Below are positions 17,278 through 26,749 of a DNA stretch of 58,158 nt, piece after piece. The stretch's first letter is position 1; the number at the start of each line of letters is the position of its first letter. Source of the DNA: JACJVV01 sp047602755 (lineage in GTDB: Archaea > Nanobdellota > Nanobdellia > Woesearchaeales > JACJVV01); NCBI GenBank assembly GCA_047602755.1, contig JBLKOM010000009.1:1-58158 (forward strand), written 5' to 3'. The position numbers and the translations under genes were made by a program. A model generated the notes under the pieces. That model was not told where the DNA came from, did not search any database, and was given only the letters and a program-made list of their open reading frames with translations.

Positions 17278-18813
17278 TTATATATGTTTTCCAGTAAATG
17301 CACTACCACCAACAAACTCACGCAAGATTGATGTATATGGTAATACTTTATCAGAAGTAATATATTCTCGTGGAACAGGTTGTGCTTGTGATAATAATTG
17401 TTTAGCTTGATGACACCTAATTGCACCATATAGTTGACCATTATCAAGGAATATTTGAGCAGAAGGTAAACTAAATTCATCTTGGAATACTGCAGACATG
17501 AAATTTAATTCACCTGGAAGCCCACTATTTATTACAACATCTGCTAATTTCATTCTTGGAACAATATCTCTCAATTCTCCTCTTCTTACAGTCCACCAAT
17601 GTGGAATATTAAATTCATATGGTGTATTCCGATGTTCTATATCTCTTCTCCATCTTCGCAGCATGTTATATCGAGACATATGTATTAATTCACCTTGGTT
17701 ATCATATACATGATTAAATGGTTCTAAATAAACATAAAATCTTTGCTCATCTTTAATAGATGGTTTATCATTTGAATCAAGCATTTCTCTTATAACTGGG
17801 ATTAATGAATAATGACTATCAATAACTAAAATTGAATTATCATCAATCTGTTTCTCAACCCATTCACTCTCAGGTTCTCTTCCTCCTTTTTTAAAATTAT
17901 AAATTGGTGTTTTTACTTTCTCACCTGCAATTAGTCTAGGTAAATGTTCTCTTAATAATGCTAAATCTAAACTTTCAAATAATTCATAATTTATATCACC
18001 ACGTGCATCTCTTGGTTGATAATCAGTAAAGTACATATCTATAGATAAATCTACAAGATTCATTCCCATTTCTTTTTTTATCATATCACATAGAAGATGA
18101 GTTGTGGTTGTTTTTCCTGATGATGATTTTCCTGTAATGCTTAAAACACGTACATTTGGTTTTGTATCAAGCATTTGTTTAAAAGCACCTCTTACATTCT
18201 CTTTGTAAACAGAATCAAATAATTCAATCATTTCGGCAAAAGGTTTTTCTTCATTTAACATTTCATTTATTTGCATTTGCTGATCATAACCATTTTGACT
18301 ATACAATCTTTCAATCTCTTGTTTAAATTCAGGAGAGGGATATCCGTGAAATAACTTATGTTCAGGTGCTAAATCTCCAAATTTACCCATATGGGCATTA
18401 ATGGATCTATGGTATAAATATGCTTCAGCATGATCTAAGAATCCTTCTTGCATTAATGTATATATCACATGATCATGAATACTCTGTACATTAGGGCTAT
18501 ATGCTGGATTTGGGTGAAATGGAGAAGAATGTACATACAAAGGCAATTTATTAAAACTATTCATTCTTCCAATAATCTTATCTGTAAGAATCTGTATTAT
18601 ATCATCATCTGTTCTAACTTCATTATCATTAATTCCTCTATAGGGTAACATGACATTTCTTCCAAAAATATTTGGTGATATTACTGCCTCAGAGAATGGC
18701 CCTATCTCATCTCTATTTTTTCTAAGAACAGCTTCTATCTTTTCACGTTTAAAAGGTAATTCTCCTCTCATTCGATATTTGCCTTGTACTTTCTCAAAAT
18801 TTCTATCAATCAT
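17278..18813 (-). CDS. Uridine kinase-like P-loop protein with N-terminal extension
   Basis: The C-terminal half is a uridine kinase/phosphoribulokinase-type NTPase: Walker A GKSSSGKTTTTH at about 228, SIDMYFTDYQPRDARGDINY with the catalytic Asp, KTPIYNFKKGGRE, and an LIDSH-like ILVIDSHYSL Walker B. The first 220 residues (LPYRG, YVHSSPFHPNPAYSP, SIHDHVIYTLM) do not match a domain I know. They contain several His that could bind a metal. At 511 aa it resembles in plan, but not in N-terminal sequence, the long bacterial nucleoside kinases with two domains. It probably phosphorylates a nucleoside or related sugar. It lies upstream of the formyltransferase by 131 nt on the same strand. Confidence 0.7.
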   Translation of the reverse strand: MIDRNFEKVQGKYRMRGELPFKREKIEAVLRKNRDEIGPFSEAVISPNIFGRNVMLPYRGINDNEVRTDDDIIQILTDKIIGRMNSFNKLPLYVHSSPFHPNPAYSPNVQSIHDHVIYTLMQEGFLDHAEAYLYHRSINAHMGKFGDLAPEHKLFHGYPSPEFKQEIERLYSQNGYDQQMQINEMLNEEKPFAEMIELFDSVYKENVRGAFKQMLDTKPNVRVLSITGKSSSGKTTTTHLLCDMIKKEMGMNLVDLSIDMYFTDYQPRDARGDINYELFESLDLALLREHLPRLIAGEKVKTPIYNFKKGGREPESEWVEKQIDDNSILVIDSHYSLIPVIREMLDSNDKPSIKDEQRFYVYLEPFNHVYDNQGELIHMSRYNMLRRWRRDIEHRNTPYEFNIPHWWTVRRGELRDIVPRMKLADVVINSGLPGELNFMSAVFQDEFSLPSAQIFLDNGQLYGAIRCHQAKQLLSQAQPVPREYITSDKVLPYTSILREFVGGSAFTGKHI

Positions 18814-18949
18814 AAATTCGAAGTTATTTTTAGATTTATAAATATTACTTCTTTATAATGAATACACAATTCTCAATAGAAGTATAATGTTTAAATAAAA
18901 TTTAATTATATAAGTAAATTATTTAAAGAAAAAATATCATATATAAAAT

Positions 18950-21271
18950 ATGTCTATCTCTAATGTTAAAACAAAGCAAAATTATACTTACTATTCTTTG
19001 CATTATCATATGAAATCTGGCGGTGTTAAAATAGTTATTGAGAACTTAATGAAGGCTTTTGATTTGTATTCAAAAAATAAATTTTCATTGATAGAAGCAG
19101 GAGAACAATTTGATTATTCACCTAAAAGTAAAATAAATCATATAAAGATACCAGAGATTGATTATATTGATAAAAAATTTTCTTCATATGAAAAATTACT
19201 AATATACTCAAAAAAAATAGCAAAAAAAATTGAAAAATATTTGAATCTAAAAAATAAATGTGTTCTTCATGTACATAATCCTAATCTTTTTAAAAATTCT
19301 TTTTTATCTAAATCATTAGAGATTCTAGCAAATGATAATGATAATTTATTATTAATAGTTCAAGTACATGATTTTGCTGAAGATAATCGGCAAGCGCAAC
19401 TTAAATTAATGCAAACTTGCACTGGTAAAATTGATAAAAACTTAGCAGCAAATCTTGCATATCCTTTAGCAGATAATATCATTTACTTTACAATAAACTC
19501 ACGAGATAAACGTTTATTAAAAAAGATTGGAATCCCTCATGAAAGAATATTTTTATTCCCAAATGCAGTAAATACTGAGTTTTTTAATGTTAAGACAAAA
19601 TCAAATGGATTAAAACGTTTATTATCAACTTATGCTCAAAAGAATGGATACAATTTTTCAGAAAAAAGAAAAATACTTTTGTATCCTGTTAAAATAATAC
19701 AAAGGAAGAATGTAATTGAAGCTATATTACTATTAAATATTTTAAATTCAATAAAAGATGAATACCAATTATTAATTACATTAGATGCAAGCAGTAAATA
19801 TGATATAAAATATTCAGATGTAATAAAAGATTATGTTAAAAAAAATAATTTACCTGTTACAATTGGTTTTGGTTTTAAAATAATTAGTTCTAATGAAATT
19901 AGAAGTTATGATTCAACTGGGAAAATAACTGAATATTTGCTCCCTGACTTAATGTCTATTTCTGAAGCAATAATTTCAACGTCGATGCTTGAAGGATTTG
20001 GTTTTGCTTTTATTGAAGGTTGGATAGCAAATAAAAAAATAATTGGTAGAAGGATTGATTTTATAATAGAAGATTTTGAAAAAAAAGGAATAAAATTTCC
20101 TGGGATGTATGATAAAATTATGATAGGTAATACTGATTTTAAAGATTTATCACATAAACAGCAATTAAGGATATTATCTAATAAAAATTTTAAAGAAATT
20201 ATTTCTCAGTCAGGAATTCAAGTATTTTTAAAAGAACTAAGAAATAAAGATTTTAATATAATAAAACAAAATAAAAAAATAATCTTAAAAGAATTTACAT
20301 TGAAAAGATACATTAAATTATTAGATAATTACATCAATATCGGTTTTAAATATTGTTTAGAAAAAAATAATACTACTCAATTAAAAAAAAATAATTTAAA
20401 CAATATTCCATTAATTAATTATTTTAATGCAACAAAAGAAAAGACAATAATCATCTCAGATATGGATGGAACTTTTTTGGATCATAATAATTATTCCTAT
20501 GTTAATTCTCATTCTGCTTTTAAAAAAGCAAATTTGAAAGATATACCTGTATGTTTCTGTACATCTAAATCATTTCCTGAAGTGATGTATTTTTGTAAAA
20601 AACTTAAAACATTTAATCCATTTATAGCGGAAAATGGTTCAGCAATTTATGTCCCAAATAATTATTTTTCATTTGACATTAATAAAATTAAATGGAGACA
20701 AGATTATGATATAAAAAGAATCAAGAACATTGAAGGATATATTGTTATTGAGCTAAACGTTACTCATAATGAAACATATAATACTCTTAAGAAAATACAA
20801 AGAAAATTATCTTTTCCAACATTTATTTATTCAGATCATTCTATTGATGAATTCAAAAAATATTTGGGTTTACCAAAAAAGATGGCCGAATTAACTAAGA
20901 TTAAATTTTATGCTGATGGTTTTAGAGTGCCTAATTTAGATGAAAAAATGTTTAAAGAAATTGCTTTTTTTGCAAAAAAAGAAGGTTTTACAACTGTTGC
21001 AGGTGGGAGAATTGTTGGGATAAATAAAGGATGTGATAAAGGAAAAGCTACTTCGATACTTATTGAATTATTTGAAAAAGAATATAAACGTATTAGAACA
21101 ATAGGTATTGGTGATTCTAATAATGACTATCCTATGCTTATGAAAGTAGATTATCCTTTCTTAGTTTCAAAAAATAAAAAATCAAATATTGATAAAAACA
21201 TAAATGATATTGAAAAAGTTAATGGAATAGGCCCTAAAGGATTTGCTGAAGTTGTTAATAAGTTTCTATAA
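18950..21271 (+). CDS. Fused glycosyltransferase and HAD sugar-phosphate phosphatase
   Basis: Residues 1-480 form a GT-B (GT4-like) glycosyltransferase: HMKSGGVKIVIENLM near the N-terminus, FLFPNAVNTEFF, LLYPVKIIQRKNV, and the nucleotide-sugar site EAIISTSMLEGFGFAFIEG. Residues 500-773 form a Cof/MPGP-type HAD phosphatase: SDMDGTFLDHN with nucleophile D504, FCTSKSF, FIAENGSAIYVP, VAGGRIVGINKGCDKGKA and GIGDSNNDYPML. The last motifs are those of mannosyl-3-phosphoglycerate/sucrose phosphatases. The fusion would transfer a hexose to a phosphorylated acceptor and then remove the phosphate, making a compatible solute such as mannosyl- or glucosylglycerate. The acceptor is not known. It is a single gene with its own promoter. 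Confidence 0.8.
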   Translation: MSISNVKTKQNYTYYSLHYHMKSGGVKIVIENLMKAFDLYSKNKFSLIEAGEQFDYSPKSKINHIKIPEIDYIDKKFSSYEKLLIYSKKIAKKIEKYLNLKNKCVLHVHNPNLFKNSFLSKSLEILANDNDNLLLIVQVHDFAEDNRQAQLKLMQTCTGKIDKNLAANLAYPLADNIIYFTINSRDKRLLKKIGIPHERIFLFPNAVNTEFFNVKTKSNGLKRLLSTYAQKNGYNFSEKRKILLYPVKIIQRKNVIEAILLLNILNSIKDEYQLLITLDASSKYDIKYSDVIKDYVKKNNLPVTIGFGFKIISSNEIRSYDSTGKITEYLLPDLMSISEAIISTSMLEGFGFAFIEGWIANKKIIGRRIDFIIEDFEKKGIKFPGMYDKIMIGNTDFKDLSHKQQLRILSNKNFKEIISQSGIQVFLKELRNKDFNIIKQNKKIILKEFTLKRYIKLLDNYINIGFKYCLEKNNTTQLKKNNLNNIPLINYFNATKEKTIIISDMDGTFLDHNNYSYVNSHSAFKKANLKDIPVCFCTSKSFPEVMYFCKKLKTFNPFIAENGSAIYVPNNYFSFDINKIKWRQDYDIKRIKNIEGYIVIELNVTHNETYNTLKKIQRKLSFPTFIYSDHSIDEFKKYLGLPKKMAELTKIKFYADGFRVPNLDEKMFKEIAFFAKKEGFTTVAGGRIVGINKGCDKGKATSILIELFEKEYKRIRTIGIGDSNNDYPMLMKVDYPFLVSKNKKSNIDKNINDIEKVNGIGPKGFAEVVNKFL

Positions 21272-21285
21272 ATATATTTTTGAAT

Positions 21286-21462
21286 TTAAAGTTTTCTAAT
21301 TATTTTTTTATTTTTGTTAATAATCTCTTTAGTTTTTACTTGACAACTTCCTTTAGAATAACAACTAGCACATTTTCCTTCATTGATAATGTTTTTTACT
21401 CCTAAATAGAATAAATATATTGCAATTATACCAACTGTGTAAAATAATATTTCATTTATCAT
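21286..21462 (-). CDS. FeoB-associated Cys-rich membrane protein
   Basis: This is a 58-aa protein with one membrane helix (ILFYTVGIIAIYLFYLGV) followed by KCASCYSKGSCQVK, the arrangement of FeoB-associated Cys-rich proteins. I start at 21462, where the ATGA overlaps the feoB stop; longer versions would run deep into feoB. It is presumably a metal-binding accessory of ferrous iron uptake. It is the last gene of the feo operon. Confidence 0.78.
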   Translation of the reverse strand: MINEILFYTVGIIAIYLFYLGVKNIINEGKCASCYSKGSCQVKTKEIINKNKKIIRKL

Positions 21463-23465
21463 GTGAATCCTAATAAAAGTCCTCCTTGATATACAATAAA
21501 AGATATTATCCAAGCAACCGCAAGCAAATAAAACGCAGAAAACCACATCCATTTAGCTGAACCTGTTTCTTTCTTAATTGCTAATAATGCGGGGATACAT
21601 GGGATATATAATAAAATAAAGATCATAAATGATATTGCACTTAATGGAGTAAAGTTTTGCGCTAAAATATTAATTAATCCTTCTTCCCCAACACCATAAA
21701 GTGTTCCAAAAGTGCCTATTACAACTTCTTTCGCAAGTATTCCAAATATTAATGCAACACTATTTTGCCATGTACCAAATCCTAATGGTTCAAAGATTGG
21801 TGCTATTGTTTTTCCAATAATCCCAATTACACTTTGCTCTGAAGCATATTCTACTCCTAAAGGTAAATTTGCTAAGAACCATATGAATAACACAACTGCA
21901 AATATTACTGTGCCTGCTTTTATTAAGAATTGTTTTCCATTCTCCCATGTATGAATTATTAATGACTTAAATTTTGGTATTCGATATGGTGGAAGTTCCA
22001 TTACAAAAGGGGAAGTCATACCTTTGAACAATGTATTTTTAAATATTAATCCCATTATTACAGCAATTAATATCCCAAATAAGTACAATGAAAATAAAAT
22101 TAATCCTTCGTACTCAGAAAAAAAAGCTGCTACTAAGATAATATATACAGGCAGTCTTGCACTACAGCTCATAAATGGAGTTATTAAAATTGTTAAAATT
22201 CTATCTTTTCTACTTTGTAGCGTCCTTGATGCCATAATTGCAGGAACATTACAGCCAAACCCTAATAATAATGGAATAAAACTTTTTCCATGAAGACCAA
22301 TTTTATGCATTATTTTATCCATGATAAATGCAGCTCTTGCCATATATCCACTATCTTCAAGTACAGCAATAAAAAAAAATAGTAATAATATATTTGGCAA
22401 AAATACTATTACACTTCCGACCCCTCCAATAAATCCATCAGCAATTAATGAACCAACCCATTCAGGTGCATTAATATTTTCAATAAATAGATTAACAGAA
22501 TCTGCTAAAAAAGCAAAACTTTCTTCTATGAATTCCATAAATGGGTGTGCAATTGTAAATGTAAATTGAAACATTAAAAACATTATAAATAAAAAGATAG
22601 GAAAACCTGCATATTTATTTGTAACAACAGCATCAATCATATCAGATCTTCTTTTCTTATCAATCTCAGGTGCTTTTACACATTCTTTAATTAAACCAGA
22701 AATAAAACCATAACGCATATCTGCAAAAATTGAATCAATTTGTTCACCCTCTTCTATTACAAGTTGGTCTTGAATTTGTTTTACTTTTTTAAGAAGTTTT
22801 GAATACTTTTTGTCTTTTTTTAATTGTTCTATTATTTCTTTATCATTCTCAAGTATTTTTATTCCAACCCATCTTGGTACTGCATTAGGCATTATTTTAT
22901 TATCTTTTACTAATTGTGTTATTTCATCAATATATTTTTCTAATCTATCATTATATCTAATTTTATTCTTGTAAACATTATTCTTTTCATTATAGATCGT
23001 TTCAATAATTTTTTCTTTAGATTCTTTTTTAATTGCTTCAACCTTAATTACAGGTATACCTAAAAGCAATGATAATTTTTTTTCATCAATTGTAATTCCT
23101 TTTCGTTTTGCATCACTATTCATATTTAATGCTAAAATTACATTTTTTTGCATTTCTAATAATTGTAAAGTCAAAATCAGATTTCTTTCTAAATTAGTAG
23201 AATCAACGATATTTATAACAAAATCAGGTTTATCATTTATTAAAAAATCTCTTGTAACAATCTCTTCAATAGAATAAGGTTGTAAACTATATGTACCAGG
23301 TAAATCAATAAAATTAATCTCTAAATTTTTATATTTAATCTTACCTTCTTTTTTTTCAACAGTTTTCCCTGGCCAATTGCCCACATGTTGAAGCATACCT
23401 GTAATTGTGTTAAATAAAGAAGTTTTACCACAATTTGGATTCCCTGCAAGACCTACTTTTATCAT
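21459..23465 (-). CDS. feoB: Ferrous iron transport protein FeoB
   Basis: This is the GTP-gated Fe2+ permease. The N-terminal G domain has G1 GNPNCGKT (residues 8-15), G3 DLPGTYSLQPYS and G4 ALNMNSDA (N-x-x-D replaced by N-S-D). It is followed by a helical GDI domain and then membrane Gate domains with the conserved MARAAFIMDKIMHKIGLHGKS, PLLLGFGCNVPAIM, FMSCSARLPVYI and GILAKEVVIGTFGTLY. The length of 668 aa is normal. Its start overlaps the feoA stop (ATGA), as its stop overlaps the small Cys-rich gene. Confidence 0.96.
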   Translation of the reverse strand: MIKVGLAGNPNCGKTSLFNTITGMLQHVGNWPGKTVEKKEGKIKYKNLEINFIDLPGTYSLQPYSIEEIVTRDFLINDKPDFVINIVDSTNLERNLILTLQLLEMQKNVILALNMNSDAKRKGITIDEKKLSLLLGIPVIKVEAIKKESKEKIIETIYNEKNNVYKNKIRYNDRLEKYIDEITQLVKDNKIMPNAVPRWVGIKILENDKEIIEQLKKDKKYSKLLKKVKQIQDQLVIEEGEQIDSIFADMRYGFISGLIKECVKAPEIDKKRRSDMIDAVVTNKYAGFPIFLFIMFLMFQFTFTIAHPFMEFIEESFAFLADSVNLFIENINAPEWVGSLIADGFIGGVGSVIVFLPNILLLFFFIAVLEDSGYMARAAFIMDKIMHKIGLHGKSFIPLLLGFGCNVPAIMASRTLQSRKDRILTILITPFMSCSARLPVYIILVAAFFSEYEGLILFSLYLFGILIAVIMGLIFKNTLFKGMTSPFVMELPPYRIPKFKSLIIHTWENGKQFLIKAGTVIFAVVLFIWFLANLPLGVEYASEQSVIGIIGKTIAPIFEPLGFGTWQNSVALIFGILAKEVVIGTFGTLYGVGEEGLINILAQNFTPLSAISFMIFILLYIPCIPALLAIKKETGSAKWMWFSAFYLLAVAWIISFIVYQGGLLLGFT

Positions 23466-23713
23466 TCTGATATTGCTACTTTGATTTCATTAAGTAACAT
23501 TACTTCAATATTTTGTGCTTCTTCTTTTCGCAGTGATAAAGAATATCCTTTTATTTTCAAATGTAATGGGTCACCTAAGGGAGCTTCTCTTTCTACTTTA
23601 ATCATACAACCTTTAATAAGACCCATATCCATTAATCGACACTTTAATTCACCTTTACAATTTATACAAGATATAATTGCTGGTTTATTATCAGGTAATT
23701 CACTTAGTTTCAT
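23462..23713 (-). CDS. feoA: FeoA-family protein
   Basis: This is an SH3-like FeoA domain: MKLSELPDNKPAII, then RLMDMGLIKGCMIKVEREAPLGDPLHLKIKGYSLSLRKEEAQNIEV, covering the whole family profile. I use the ATG at 23713, giving 83 aa, because it follows the arsR-type stop by 1 nt and begins at the domain boundary. CINCKGELKC contributes three cysteines that could bind metal, an addition not seen in every FeoA. Overlap with feoB implies coupled translation. Confidence 0.92.
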   Translation of the reverse strand: MKLSELPDNKPAIISCINCKGELKCRLMDMGLIKGCMIKVEREAPLGDPLHLKIKGYSLSLRKEEAQNIEVMLLNEIKVAISE

Positions 23714-23714
23714 T

Positions 23715-24020
23715 TTATGCCTCTTTGGCTTTACATGTATTACAGCAGTATTTTTCAACATGATTTTCCACTATTTTAAGAAGTGGAACAACAGTTTCTT
23801 CATTTAAGGAATAATATCTATGCTTACCTTTTTTTTCTACAATTAATAGATGACATCCACTCATTGCTTTTAGATTGTGACTAATTTTGCTTTGTTCTTG
23901 ATTTAAGTGATTACATATTTCTGTAACATTTTTTGCTCCATCTCTTAGAAAATCAATAATTTTTAATCTTATTGGTGTACTAATGGTTTCAAAAAATATA
24001 TTATATGATGGACACTTCAT
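23715..24020 (-). CDS. ArsR-type HTH regulator of the feo operon
   Basis: This is a winged-helix repressor of the ArsR/SmtB family: STPIRLKIIDFLRDG, NVTEICNHLNQEQSKISHNLKAM (recognition helix) and VEKKGKHRYYSL (wing). Two cysteine clusters could sense a metal or redox state: C3 near the N-terminus and the C-terminal YCCNTCKAKEA. It is the first gene of the operon arsR-feoA-feoB-small Cys protein. Autoregulation through the palindrome between its TATA box and start is likely. Its signal is presumably iron, by context. Confidence 0.85.
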   Translation of the reverse strand: MKCPSYNIFFETISTPIRLKIIDFLRDGAKNVTEICNHLNQEQSKISHNLKAMSGCHLLIVEKKGKHRYYSLNEETVVPLLKIVENHVEKYCCNTCKAKEA

Positions 24021-24051
24021 ATGATTAATTACTCATATCATGCTTATAAAT
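24017..24051 (-). promoter_or_regulatory. feo operon promoter with overlapping palindromic operator
   Basis: On the minus strand, CATTTATAAG (24042-24051) is a TATA box 22-31 nt before the regulator start. Between it and the ATG lie the palindrome TCATATGA (24017-24024) and a second ATATGA/TCATAT inverted pair reaching 24038. A repressor bound here would block polymerase recruitment or initiation, the usual archaeal arrangement. Confidence 0.55.
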
Positions 24052-24129
24052 GTTTTGCTGTACTATTTTTATTTCATAAAAAAGATCGATATATTGTGAA
24101 TTTTTAATATACAATCTTCATATGCTATA

Positions 24130-24138
24130 TTTATAAAT
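24130..24138 (+). promoter_or_regulatory. TATA box of the 24159 gene
   Basis: TTTATAAAT lies 21-29 nt before the ATG at 24159; leaderless arrangement. Confidence 0.55.
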
Positions 24139-24158
24139 CATAATATATTCTTAACTGT

Positions 24159-25481
24159 ATGGTAGGTATAATAGCTGTAGGGGAGAATGGTGCTGTATTA
24201 GATGAAAAATCTGCAATGGATGAACTTAGTGCATTACTAGATTCTCTTTGTCCTCCTATCAAGGGAAAAAGATTATTTCCATCTAGTGAAATACAACAAG
24301 CAATAAATCTTGCATATTACATTAATAACCATTCTGATGATCTAGGATTTGATACAATAGGAGTTGTAGATAAATTATTACCTAAAGCAATAGCTACCGA
24401 TTATAATGGGTCAGGTCATCCTATTTTAGAAATAGGTCCTGGAAATTTCCATGTTGCTAGAACTATTTTAGAAACTTTAAATCCTTCAATAAGTTATACT
24501 TGCAGTGATATAACTGACTCACTAATTAAACATTGTCCGACTGAAGTAAGATTTATACAACAAGATCCAATGTCAGCATTAAATTCTTTATCTACGCAAA
24601 CTAATGTTTTAATGATTGAATTATTGGATGATACTAAAACTGAGTTTTATGCACGGCGTAATGGTTCTTTACATCGTTCATATGCATGCATTGATACACG
24701 TGAGACAAAAGTGGATTTAGCAAATGGAGAAACAGTCTCTGCAAAACAAATTCATGATAGAATTGAAGAAGGTGAATTAAATGCACTTATAGAAGTTTCT
24801 CAAAAATCAATAAGTTATTTTACTCCTGATGAAGGCTGTTTTCCGAATTCTGGTTTTGAGCCAGTTATTATTGATGATAGTGTACAAGCAAAAAAAATTA
24901 ATAGATTAATTGAAGAATTAGTTAGTGAATTAAGCATGCAGACAGATGATTTTATATCAGTACCAGTACAAGGAATACAGATGCTTTGGGAGATGAGAGA
25001 TAAGCCAGTTTCATTTAACATATTTGATTATGGTTATACCGACCCTAAAGCTTGCTTAAAAATAAATTATTTTAACGGACAGATGACTGCACCAGTTAAT
25101 TTTTTATTGCTTGAGATGGTTGCAAAAGAATTAGGCTATAATGCAGAACTTCAGCATGACGATTCATATATCACTCAACATCTTGGTATTGAAACTGTAT
25201 CATTATTATATGTTTATAAAGCACTTGAGAGAACAAAATTAAATCCATTAAATCTTGATATGATGTTTTTTGGTCATGATAACCCTCCTTTATTTGAAAG
25301 AGCAATAAGAAAATTGCAACCTGATGCAGATATTAATTATCATACAATAAAAGGTTATAAAATTGAAAAAAGTGAATGGGATTCTTTTCTTAGTGCATTT
25401 AATAATGTAGATTCTAAAATGGATCCACCAGTATATAAAACTGGAAGATTTAATCTTAAAGCAACTTCTAGATGTTTTTAG
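24159..25481 (+). CDS. MidA-like SAM-dependent methyltransferase
   Basis: Residues 30-200 resemble the class I SAM methyltransferase fold of the MidA/NDUFAF7 type. LFPSSEIQQAINLAYYINNH precedes the SAM loop ILEIGPGNFHVARTILETL (about residue 90), then YTCSDIT for the acidic second strand, and VLMIELLDDTKTEFY after it. The C-terminal half includes SVPVQGIQMLWEM and FNIFDYGYTDPK, as expected of MidA-type proteins, which have FDYG near the middle. In eukaryotes this family methylates an arginine of a complex I subunit; here the target is unknown. Length is 440 aa, single gene. Confidence 0.65.
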   Translation: MVGIIAVGENGAVLDEKSAMDELSALLDSLCPPIKGKRLFPSSEIQQAINLAYYINNHSDDLGFDTIGVVDKLLPKAIATDYNGSGHPILEIGPGNFHVARTILETLNPSISYTCSDITDSLIKHCPTEVRFIQQDPMSALNSLSTQTNVLMIELLDDTKTEFYARRNGSLHRSYACIDTRETKVDLANGETVSAKQIHDRIEEGELNALIEVSQKSISYFTPDEGCFPNSGFEPVIIDDSVQAKKINRLIEELVSELSMQTDDFISVPVQGIQMLWEMRDKPVSFNIFDYGYTDPKACLKINYFNGQMTAPVNFLLLEMVAKELGYNAELQHDDSYITQHLGIETVSLLYVYKALERTKLNPLNLDMMFFGHDNPPLFERAIRKLQPDADINYHTIKGYKIEKSEWDSFLSAFNNVDSKMDPPVYKTGRFNLKATSRCF

Positions 25482-25505
25482 TTTATCTCTGAATTGATTT
25501 ATTTT

Positions 25506-25541
25506 TAATTTAACTCCTAATTTAACTCCTAATTTAAATCC
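25506..25541. repeat. Three tandem copies of a 12-mer
   Basis: TAATTTAACTCC occurs three times head to tail (third copy with one change) between the 24159 gene and the transporter gene. It is a short tandem repeat without coding potential, and its function is unknown. Confidence 0.7.
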
Positions 25542-25605
25542 TAATATATTTATGCATAACTATTTCTAAAAAAAACTTTTTAAATAATTACAGATAAGCT
25601 TATTC

Positions 25606-26298
25606 ATGGAAAATATATACATATGGATAATATTCCTAGTTCTTAATTTATCATTAGTTTTATTAGCATTTAAGTTATTTGGGAAAATTGGTTTATATGC
25701 AGTTATATCTATGTCAATAATATTAGCAAATATCCAAGTAATAAAAGTAGTTGATATGCTTGGCTTCACCATTACATTAGGTAATATATTGTATGGAAGT
25801 ATTTTCCTTGCAACCGATATGTTAAATGAATTTTATGGAAAAAAAGAAGCAAAGAAAGCAGTATGGATTGGTTTTTTTGTGATGATTCTCTCTGCAATAT
25901 ATATGCAGTTTGCGATATTGTTTAAACCATCAGCAGAAGATTTTATACATCCTCATCTTGAAGCAATCTTTTCATTTTATCCAAGAATTGTTTTTGCATC
26001 TCTTGTAGCATATTTAATAAGTCAACTTTATGATGTCTGGTTTTATAATTTTCTTAAAGAAAAAACAAAAGGTAAATTACTATGGTTGCGAAACAATGCT
26101 TCAACATGGATTAGTCAGTTGATTGATACTTCTGTATTCTGTACAATTGCATTTATTGGCTTATTTGACATGAATATTTTCTGGAGCATTTTCATAACAA
26201 CATACATAATAAAATTGCTTGTAGCAGCTTTAGATACTCCTTTTATTTATCTTGCAAAATATTTGTTCAAAAAAGATGTAGCTAAGAATAAGCAATAG
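25606..26298 (+). CDS. VUT/YhhQ-family queuosine-precursor-type transporter
   Basis: This is a six-helix membrane protein of the YhhQ/VUT_1 family, which imports 7-deazaguanine precursors in bacteria. Family hallmarks are QVIKVVDMLGFTITLGNILYGS, FLATDMLNEFYGKKEAKKAVWIGF, and the Asp-containing helices AYLISQLYDVWFYNFLKEKTKG and NNASTWISQLIDTSVF. The length of 230 aa is normal. In an archaeon it could import a precursor for archaeosine. That substrate is inferred from the family only. Confidence 0.85.
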   Translation: MENIYIWIIFLVLNLSLVLLAFKLFGKIGLYAVISMSIILANIQVIKVVDMLGFTITLGNILYGSIFLATDMLNEFYGKKEAKKAVWIGFFVMILSAIYMQFAILFKPSAEDFIHPHLEAIFSFYPRIVFASLVAYLISQLYDVWFYNFLKEKTKGKLLWLRNNASTWISQLIDTSVFCTIAFIGLFDMNIFWSIFITTYIIKLLVAALDTPFIYLAKYLFKKDVAKNKQ

Positions 26299-26382
26299 TA
26301 ATATATTGCTTTACTAGATTACAATTATTATTATTATTAGATTTATTTATCTATAAATCTTGAAGAAAAACAAAAAATACAT

Positions 26383-26646
26383 TTATTGAATCCTATCAGG
26401 ATAATTAGTTCTTATATATCTATCAATTGCATTTATCATTTGTGTATCTGTATAACCAAGATGAGGAAACATTGGGAAAAATGGTTTTTGATTATTTTCT
26501 GGATTTAATCTTTCTCTTGTTTGAACCAAATGATCATATGGTATCTGTTCTCCTCTATCTTCTATTCTTGGTGTTTGACATGCAGTTAATAACGCAATAG
26601 AACTCATTCCTAAACTAAGAATAAATACTTTTCTGCATAAGCTCAT
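26383..26646 (-). CDS. Small putative lipoprotein, 87 aa
   Basis: A signal sequence ends in the lipobox LLTAC (cysteine at residue 23), followed by a polar 64-residue mature part with GEQIPYDHLVQTRERLNPE and a helical C-terminus. I do not recognise the domain. It is presumably attached to the outer face of the membrane. It lies alone, convergent with the transporter and divergent from ileS. Confidence 0.65.
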   Translation of the reverse strand: MSLCRKVFILSLGMSSIALLTACQTPRIEDRGEQIPYDHLVQTRERLNPENNQKPFFPMFPHLGYTDTQMINAIDRYIRTNYPDRIQ

Positions 26647-26749
26647 AATAATTAAATTATATTAGAATTTATTAATTTTGCTGTCATGTGGTAATCATAT
26701 CCTAAATTTATTTTGCATATATTAATGTCAATATAAATCCCCAATAACC

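Noticed and set aside
21712..22569. Three ORFs antisense to feoB (80-89 residues each)
   Set aside because: Shadows of a well-conserved transporter; no promoters or ribosome sites.
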